Origin: Phlegmacium glaucopus
Taxonomy: Eukaryota > Basidiomycota > Agaricomycetes > Agaricales > Cortinariaceae
Assembly (NCBI GenBank): GCA_015039465.1
Contig: MU130078.1
Location: 59,877-123,876 of the forward strand
Reading direction: 5' to 3'
Length of the DNA: 64,000 nucleotides
In this document: piece after piece, positions 58,552 to 64,000 of the stretch
Numbering within the stretch: position 1 is the first letter of the stretch
Layout: every line of letters begins with the position of its first letter
Translations under genes and position numbers: made by a program
The notes under the pieces: model-generated
What the model was told of the DNA's origin: nothing
The model's input: only the letters and a program-made list of their open reading frames with translations
Database searches by the model: none

Positions 58552-60450
58552 TTATAAGGGTGGTAGGAGGTGGAAGGAACGAACAGCACCCATATTATTT
58601 AACATTTTATATACTTATTGTTTCAAATTCCAGATGGCCTGGTCGAAAACAACAAAAACCTGAGAACAATGACTTGTGGAGGGGAGTGGCTCAGAGATTT
58701 GAACTTGTGGTTACCAAGGTCCAAAAGAGGAAGCGCTGTGTGTTTCGTCCCTTACTAATTTTCCAGATCTGGGACCTTTTGCCAGAAATTTAGAGAACAA
58801 TGAAGATGATATAGACTCGTGACCAATCCTGATAGGAGAATCGAAAAACCCTCGACTAGAAAACTGGTCCAGTCGCGCTATGATTGAAAATTGGGCTTTC
58901 GGGCATCACCGACACTCGAAAGACCCTAAATAGGAAGGTTGTTGTAATATTATTAATATTGATGATATAACTTGCCGATCAATGACTAATATCCAATGCC
59001 GAGTACACCCATCCTTACTTCGCTCAAAATTCTCAAAATTTGGGACCCACCTATTTATCTTCGAGATCCTGATATGTCAGTGACTACCATGCTGGACAAT
59101 ATAAATTGTCCCTCTCTGGTAGAACTCGTTTACGATTGGATATCCAAGCATGATAATGGCCCCTTGTTCGTTCATCCAAAGCTCCAACTTGAAGCTAATA
59201 TCCGGGATTTGACAAGATGGGTTGACCTTCTGAGCACAATTCAGCCGCTGAAGAAGCTAAAATTTTCGTTGAGTCGGAAGTCTTCGCTGCTAGACGACTT
59301 GCAAAATTGCAAAATTTCATTCAGCGCAGAGTGCGATTCCCCCACGAGAATTTCTTCCCAACCTTGAGGCATTAGTACTTACAGGCGCTTGGCATTTCAG
59401 TCCAGCAGCTGGATACATCTCATGAAATTGGGAGCATGATATCAGGAGATGCAACCAATCTTCTGTCAAATAATCCTGCACGCCGACTGCCACTCCGCTT
59501 TTTCAAGTTTGTGTTTACGCGTCTACTTGTTTCACAAGAGGTAGCAGAATTTTTGTTACACCTTATGGGACATGGAATAGATATTCACGATCAGTCTGGT
59601 GACCTCACACAATTGTTGGAGTCTCACGTCCAATCATAGGTCAACCTAATGAAATGTCACCGCCGTTCTCCGAGTGCCCTACTTCCTTTAGCCTGATGGA
59701 ATAATAGATTAACTTGAATAAATTCAAGTTCAAAATATATGGTAAATAATACAGCCGTGGATATGACAGGATGTGTCCCTTGGAACGGCATCGTCACTAG
59801 TACTATTAGTACACCTTCTTATCTATTTACAATTTCGATATCATCAATTTGTTGAACGTCCTGGCCCGCAATATCTGTACATGCCATCTCCGAAATTGGA
59901 TCCTGATCGGGAGACGCAAAGCGCCAGCTCGCAGCAGTTTCTACCATAGATTTCTCATCATGGAAAGACAATCCCAGTGAAAGTCGCACAAAGATGATGG
60001 TGGGTGCTATTCCCTAAAAATCAATTTCAGTAAAAGTGAAAAAGTAGAAATTATTGATCTGGTAATCACGTAGAACATTTGGGTGAAAGGAATGATAATA
60101 ATTAGAGCATCCGTAAGCCCGAGAGCGCAAACCACAACCGCAATTATTTGGATTGTGAACATTGCCATGCCCGATTCAATTATTATAGATATGATGGACC
60201 GAATTTTGTCCTTGGTACCAATACCCAAAGTTTGATCCTCGAAAGTAGGCCTAATCTCCCAATACACCTTGAAGATCCTGAGCACAATTAAGCCCGTGAC
60301 AACACCGTTCACAGCCAAAGAGATGGTAAGACTTGTTAAAGTCACTGCATAAGCATACCCCGAATAATCCACATCCCCATGTTCATGTGGCACAATGCTG
60401 AATGCGCCACTAACGGCCGACCATGTGGCTAGAGACAATAACTTAAAGTC
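58532..60450. repeat. segmental duplication, copy 1
   Basis: This block matches 61683-64000 in the same orientation. It starts inside the first codons of the preceding orphan gene (20 bases identical up to and including its ATG), runs through its 5' region, an F-box/LRR relic and most of a membrane-protein gene. Copy 1 lacks about 540 bp present in copy 2 (about 61990-62530). Sequence similarity is high but interrupted by small indels, most of them in the F-box part. The duplication continues beyond the window on the copy-2 side. Confidence 0.9.
58860..59640 (+). pseudogene. F-box/LRR protein relic, copy 1
   Basis: Leucine-rich segments survive in shifting frames: TSLKILKIWDPPIYLRDPD, TTMLDNINCPSLVELVYDW, EANIRDLTRWVDLLSTIQPL and, after a frame change, ALVLTGAWHFSPAAGYISH. 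This is the C-terminal LRR type of mushroom F-box proteins, but no F-box is present and the frame is broken by stops and shifts. It is therefore a pseudogene fragment. Confidence 0.65.
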
Positions 60451-61036
60451 AGCTAGCAAACTATACTATGTAATATATTGACTGACCCAAGAATGTGAGT
60501 GATAAGATTGAAGGAATAACTATGACGCGGATGTTGCAACCCCATATGATCCAACATCGATAGATCTTCGAAGACTGGGATGAATAAAGCAAATGATAGA
60601 AATGGTTGGAGGTTCATGCATACTAAGATTGCCTGAGAAATGAAGTCACACAAGCCAATTATTGTCCAGCCAGCGTGGAGTACTAGTAGACTCGGAGTGG
60701 AACCCTGTCAAGATAGCAGTGTAAATAGAGAAATTGTTGTGGATGGACTTTTCTTGAATCACCAGGATGAATGTTATATCGAGAACAAATGTAGCGGTGG
60801 ATAGTATATAAAGAATAGAGAGAGGATAGAAAAGGATGTTTCTTGTCTTGTCGATACCTTCTTTTGATGTCTGGTGTTGTATATATATGAAAAATATGGC
60901 AGAGTAGAGTCCTGGACAGGAATAATGTCAGACGGTTCAGCTTCCAGAGGCATGTATCACAGGAGAACAAAAGGGTCTTACCATAGAAAAAGCCTTCGAG
61001 GACCATTCCAATGAAGCGCAGACGTTTAACTAACAT
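59819..61036 (-). CDS. multi-spanning integral membrane protein, copy 1
   Basis: Exons 61036-60982, 60911-60763, 60704-60624, 60574-60487, 60428-60070, 60013-59819 (308 residues, phases close). It is mostly membrane spans: RLRFIGMVLEGFFYGLYSAI, FYPLSILYILSTATFVLDI, IIGLCDFISQAIL, YRCWIIWGCNIRVIVIPSIL, then VTLTSLTISLAVNGVVTGLI, a loop VYWEIRPTFEDQTLGIGTKD, and two more spans. The cytosolic tail ends ATDIxxVQQIDDIEIVNR-like. This six- or seven-span family with a conserved YRCWIIW is very abundant in Agaricomycetes. Its function is unknown; the topology is receptor-like. The gene appears intact, with ATG, consensus splice sites and stop. A second copy lies downstream. Confidence 0.8.
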
Positions 61037-61682
61037 GATGTTGCGTGGGTTCTAGTGTGATGAAAGCCCTTGTTGGCGTCTACATCATTGGCATCTTGCT
61101 TTATGCACGAGTCCTAGCATTGATCTCATCTAGACTGAGAGAACTTTGTGATCTATTAGGCTGATACGCCAACTTGAATGCACAGCATCTGGGAAAGATC
61201 ACTACATTTTATACTCTGGGTACTTACGCTATTAGCAACCATTGCCTAGATCCGTCTCCACTATCAGCGATCACGGTTCTTGTGTGTCTGCTGCTCCATC
61301 GAATTAGCAACGATATTAGACGACATTTCCAGACTTGATCAAAGGGAGATCCAGCCGCTGTTGATCCTGAGGCTATGCTGGCGACTTTTGCACACTTTGC
61401 GTACGTGGATGGGCTTCCGCTTCTGCTGACTTTTTTTTGGTGTTGGGGTCAGTGGTCTCGAGGATTACTGCATCAAAGCCCAAAGCGGCACCCCTCTTCC
61501 TTCGAGTCAACCACAATCCACGGGCCTCGACATCTGTAATCCAGTCCGGATCCCTCCTCTGCTACCGCTGATTACACATCGAACCCATATGATGCTCAAG
61601 GTCAGCGTTGTCATGACCCGGGTCTGACGAGGTCAAACCCCGACCCGTCGTCGAGTGACCTGACTTTGATTGACGGGGTCAT
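61037..61682. other. unique spacer between the duplicated segments
   Basis: 646 bp containing the presumed promoter of membrane-protein copy 1 and short non-coding frames. Nothing further was recognised. Confidence 0.45.
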
Positions 61683-62518
61683 GGTGGTAAAAGATCAGAC
61701 ATTTATGTGGGTGGTAGGAGGTGGAAGGAACGAACAGCACCCATATTATTTAACATTTTATATACTTATTGTTTCAAATTCTCGATGGCCTGGTCGAAAA
61801 CAACAAAAACCTGAGAACAATGACTTGTGGAGGGGAGTGGCTCAGAGATTTGTGGTTGCCAAGGTCCAAAAGAGGAGGCGCTGTGTGTTTCGTCTCTTAT
61901 TAATTTTCCAGATCTGAGAAATTCAGAGAACAATGAAGACGATATAGACTCCTGACCAGTCCTGATAGGAGGATCGAAAAACCTCAACAAGATAACTATA
62001 GCGTCTTGAGTAAATGAAGGTGGGGGTGTAGTATTAAGTTTATGATGGGATGAATATTCAAGAGATCCGTGGATACGAATATCTTGTTTGTGCCTAGGGC
62101 TTGCCCGGGCTCCTCGAAATTTGGATCTCAAAAGGCGAAAGGGATTAGCCTGCACGTGGTCCCAATCGCGCCCGAAGATTTTGCCAGAGCCTGTGGTCTT
62201 TCGGGAGAGATTAGATTGGCCTGAGATAGCGGCCCAATCGATTGATCCAAAAGGGTTCAGAAATGATCTGAAGAGGAGTCCGAGCAAGACCTGAGCGTCT
62301 GGTGAGCTCGATTGTGGCGAACAAGTGCCGAAATCAACCAGCTGTACCGGACGCTGAAGGGGATGGAGGGTGGGTCGAAAAATTGTTCTGAGGATGGATA
62401 AAATCTTTTTCCCCGCGTCAGAACCAGGTCCAATGCGATGAGGAAAGACGTTCGTAATCGCAAGCAAATCTTTTCATATTTGTATGTGTAATTTACAGAT
62501 GAAGAAGCTACCTCGGGC

Positions 62519-63225
62519 TTGCTCATCGCGGAACTGGCAAACTGGTCCAGTCGCGGTATGATCGAAAGTTGGGCTTTCGGGCATCACCGACACTCGAAGG
62601 ACTTGCCGATCGATGACTCCCAGTCCAGATCAATGTCGAGTACACCCATCCTTACTTCGCTCAAAACTCTCAAAATTTGGGACCCACCTATTTATCTTCG
62701 AGATCCTGATATGTCAATGACTACCATGCTGGACAACATAAATTGTCCCTCTCTGGTTTATGATTGGATATCCAAGCATGATAATGGCCCCCTGTTCGTT
62801 CATCCAACGCTCCAACAAATACAAAAACTTCCAGTTCTTGAAGCTAATATCCGGGATTTGACAAGATGGGTTGACCTTCTGAGCACAATACAGTCGCTGA
62901 AGAAGCTAAACTTTTCGTTGAAGTCTTCGCTGCTTGTAAAAATTCATTCAGCCCAGAGTGCAATTCCCGAGAATTTCTTCCCAACCTTGAGGCATTAGTA
63001 CTTACAGGCGCTTGGCATTCAAGTTTCAGTCCAGCAGCTGGATACATCTCATGAAATTGGGAGCATGATATCAGGAGATGCAACCAACCTTCAGTCAAAT
63101 AATCCTGCTGCCACTCCGCTTTGTCAAGTTTGTGTTTACGCGTCTACTTGTTTCACAAGAGGTAGCGGAATTTTTGTTACACCTTATGGGACGTGGAACA
63201 GATATTCACGATCAGTCTGGTGATT
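62519..63225 (+). pseudogene. F-box/LRR protein relic, copy 2
   Basis: Same relic as 58860-59640. A longer open stretch survives (TSLKTLKIWDPPIYLRDPD, TTMLDNINCPSLVYDWISKH, LPVLEANIRDLTRWVDLL) and then shifts frame near 62995. It differs from copy 1 by several short indels, for example three extra residue-sized blocks around 62815. There is no F-box and no credible start. Confidence 0.6.
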
Positions 63226-63350
63226 AGCCTGATGGAATAATAGATTAACTTGAACAAATTCAATATGGTAAATAATACAGCCGTGGATATGACAGGATGG
63301 TCTCCCTTGGAACGGCATCGTCACTAGTACTATTACTAGTAGTACACTTA

Positions 63351-64000
63351 TTATCTGTTTGCAATTTCGATATCATCAATTTGTTGAACACCAATCTGGT
63401 CTCTCAACTCTCGACTCTCCTGGCCCGCAATATCTATACTTGCCATCTCCGGAATTGGATTCTGATTGGGAGACGCAAAGCGCCAGCTCGCAGCAGTTTC
63501 TACCATAGATTTCTCATCATGGAAAGACAATCCCAGTGAAAGTCGCACAAGGATGATGGTGGATGCTATTCCCTAAAAATCAATTTCAGTAAAAGTGAAA
63601 AAGTAGAAATGATTGATCTGGTAATCACGTAGAACATTTGGGTGACAGGAATGATAAAAACTAGAGCATCAAGCCGGAGAACGCAAACCACAACCGTAAT
63701 TGTTTGGATTGTGAACATTGCCATGCCCGATTCAATTATTATAGATATGATGGACCGAATTTTGTCCTTGGTACCAATACCCAAAGTTTGATCCTCGAAA
63801 GTAGGCCTAATCTCCCAATACACCTTGAAGATCCTGAGCACAATTAAGCCCGTGACAATACCATTCACAACCATAGAGATAGCAAGACTTGTTAAAGTCA
63901 CCGCATACCCCGAATAAGTCACATTCCTATGTTCATCTGGTACAATGTTGAATGTGCCATTAACGGCCGACCATGTAGCTGGAGACAATAACTTAAAGTC
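63351..64000 (-). CDS. multi-spanning integral membrane protein, copy 2 (5' part outside window)
   Basis: The two last exons are visible: 63978-63629 and 63572-63351, with the same splice positions as copy 1; the acceptor CTCTAG of copy 1 is CTCCAG here. The frame is open throughout. The segment GLIVLRIFKVYWEIRPTFED and the following 30 residues are almost unchanged, while the flanking spans carry several substitutions and a two-residue deletion. The tail is longer than in copy 1 by an inserted LRDQIG-type segment. This pattern suggests a functional, diverging paralogue rather than a pseudogene. The start lies beyond 64000. Confidence 0.75.

Larger units (their letters stand above)
61683..64000. 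repeat. segmental duplication, copy 2 (runs off the window)
   Basis: Direct repeat of 58532-60450. It begins with the same 20 bases that hold the first codons of the orphan gene, here an orphaned ATG without the rest of the gene. The unique insert (about 61990-62530) interrupts the similarity. The last base of the window corresponds to about 60450 in copy 1. Confidence 0.9.

Noticed and set aside
61766..62467. 233-codon minus-strand frame across the copy-2 insert
   Set aside because: It lies partly in sequence that is non-coding in copy 1 and has no recognisable domain; probably chance.

Overview
The window is nuclear DNA of a mushroom-forming basidiomycete (Agaricomycete). The genes carry many short introns (about 45-65 bp, GT-AG with some GC-AG). 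Several families are typical of this group: a WSC-domain copper radical oxidase, a WOPR regulator, a GH16/SKN1-type beta-glucan enzyme, F-box/LRR proteins, a multi-spanning membrane protein family of mushrooms and lineage-specific orphan proteins.

Layout: 1-2280 is abnormal. It is the base-by-base complement, WITHOUT reversal, of the sequence starting at 2674 (position i pairs with i+2673, exact for i=1-1083), so it reads as a mirror image. If it is reversed in place it joins a 165-bp-arm palindrome (2281-2673) without a break and gives an inverted duplication with perfect arms of about 1.25 kb. The mirrored block also hides eight WD40 repeats fused to a decayed copy of the zinc-transporter gene. 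After this come a ZIP zinc transporter (3463-5558, -), a DENN/LCHN-like protein (7540-9793, +), a nucleostemin/Nug1-type GTPase (10107-12430, +), a gene-poor stretch with a pogo-type transposase relic, an F-box/LRR protein (15278-17302, +), a WOPR regulator (19205-20686, -), a four-WSC copper radical oxidase with 25 exons (21632-26217, +), a GT2 glycosyltransferase (27576-31771, -), a GH16 glucan enzyme (35349-37897, +), a small secreted protein with duplicated intron-exon modules (41667-42307, +), a large orphan protein (42847-46081, -), a tail-anchored FHA protein (46490-48932, +), the mRNA-export factor SAC3 (49936-about 54876, -), a small IFI6/27-like membrane protein (55731-56377, +) and a disordered orphan (56686-58551, -). 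The right end is a direct duplication (58532-60450 and 61683-64000) carrying F-box relics and a multi-spanning membrane protein in both copies.

There is no operon-like organisation. The themes are housekeeping (zinc uptake, 60S biogenesis, mRNA export, membrane traffic), cell-wall work (GT2, GH16, WSC oxidase) and fast-evolving lineage-specific families. Exon boundaries were deduced by hand from splice signals and reading frame. For most genes the exon phases close exactly; exceptions are stated.
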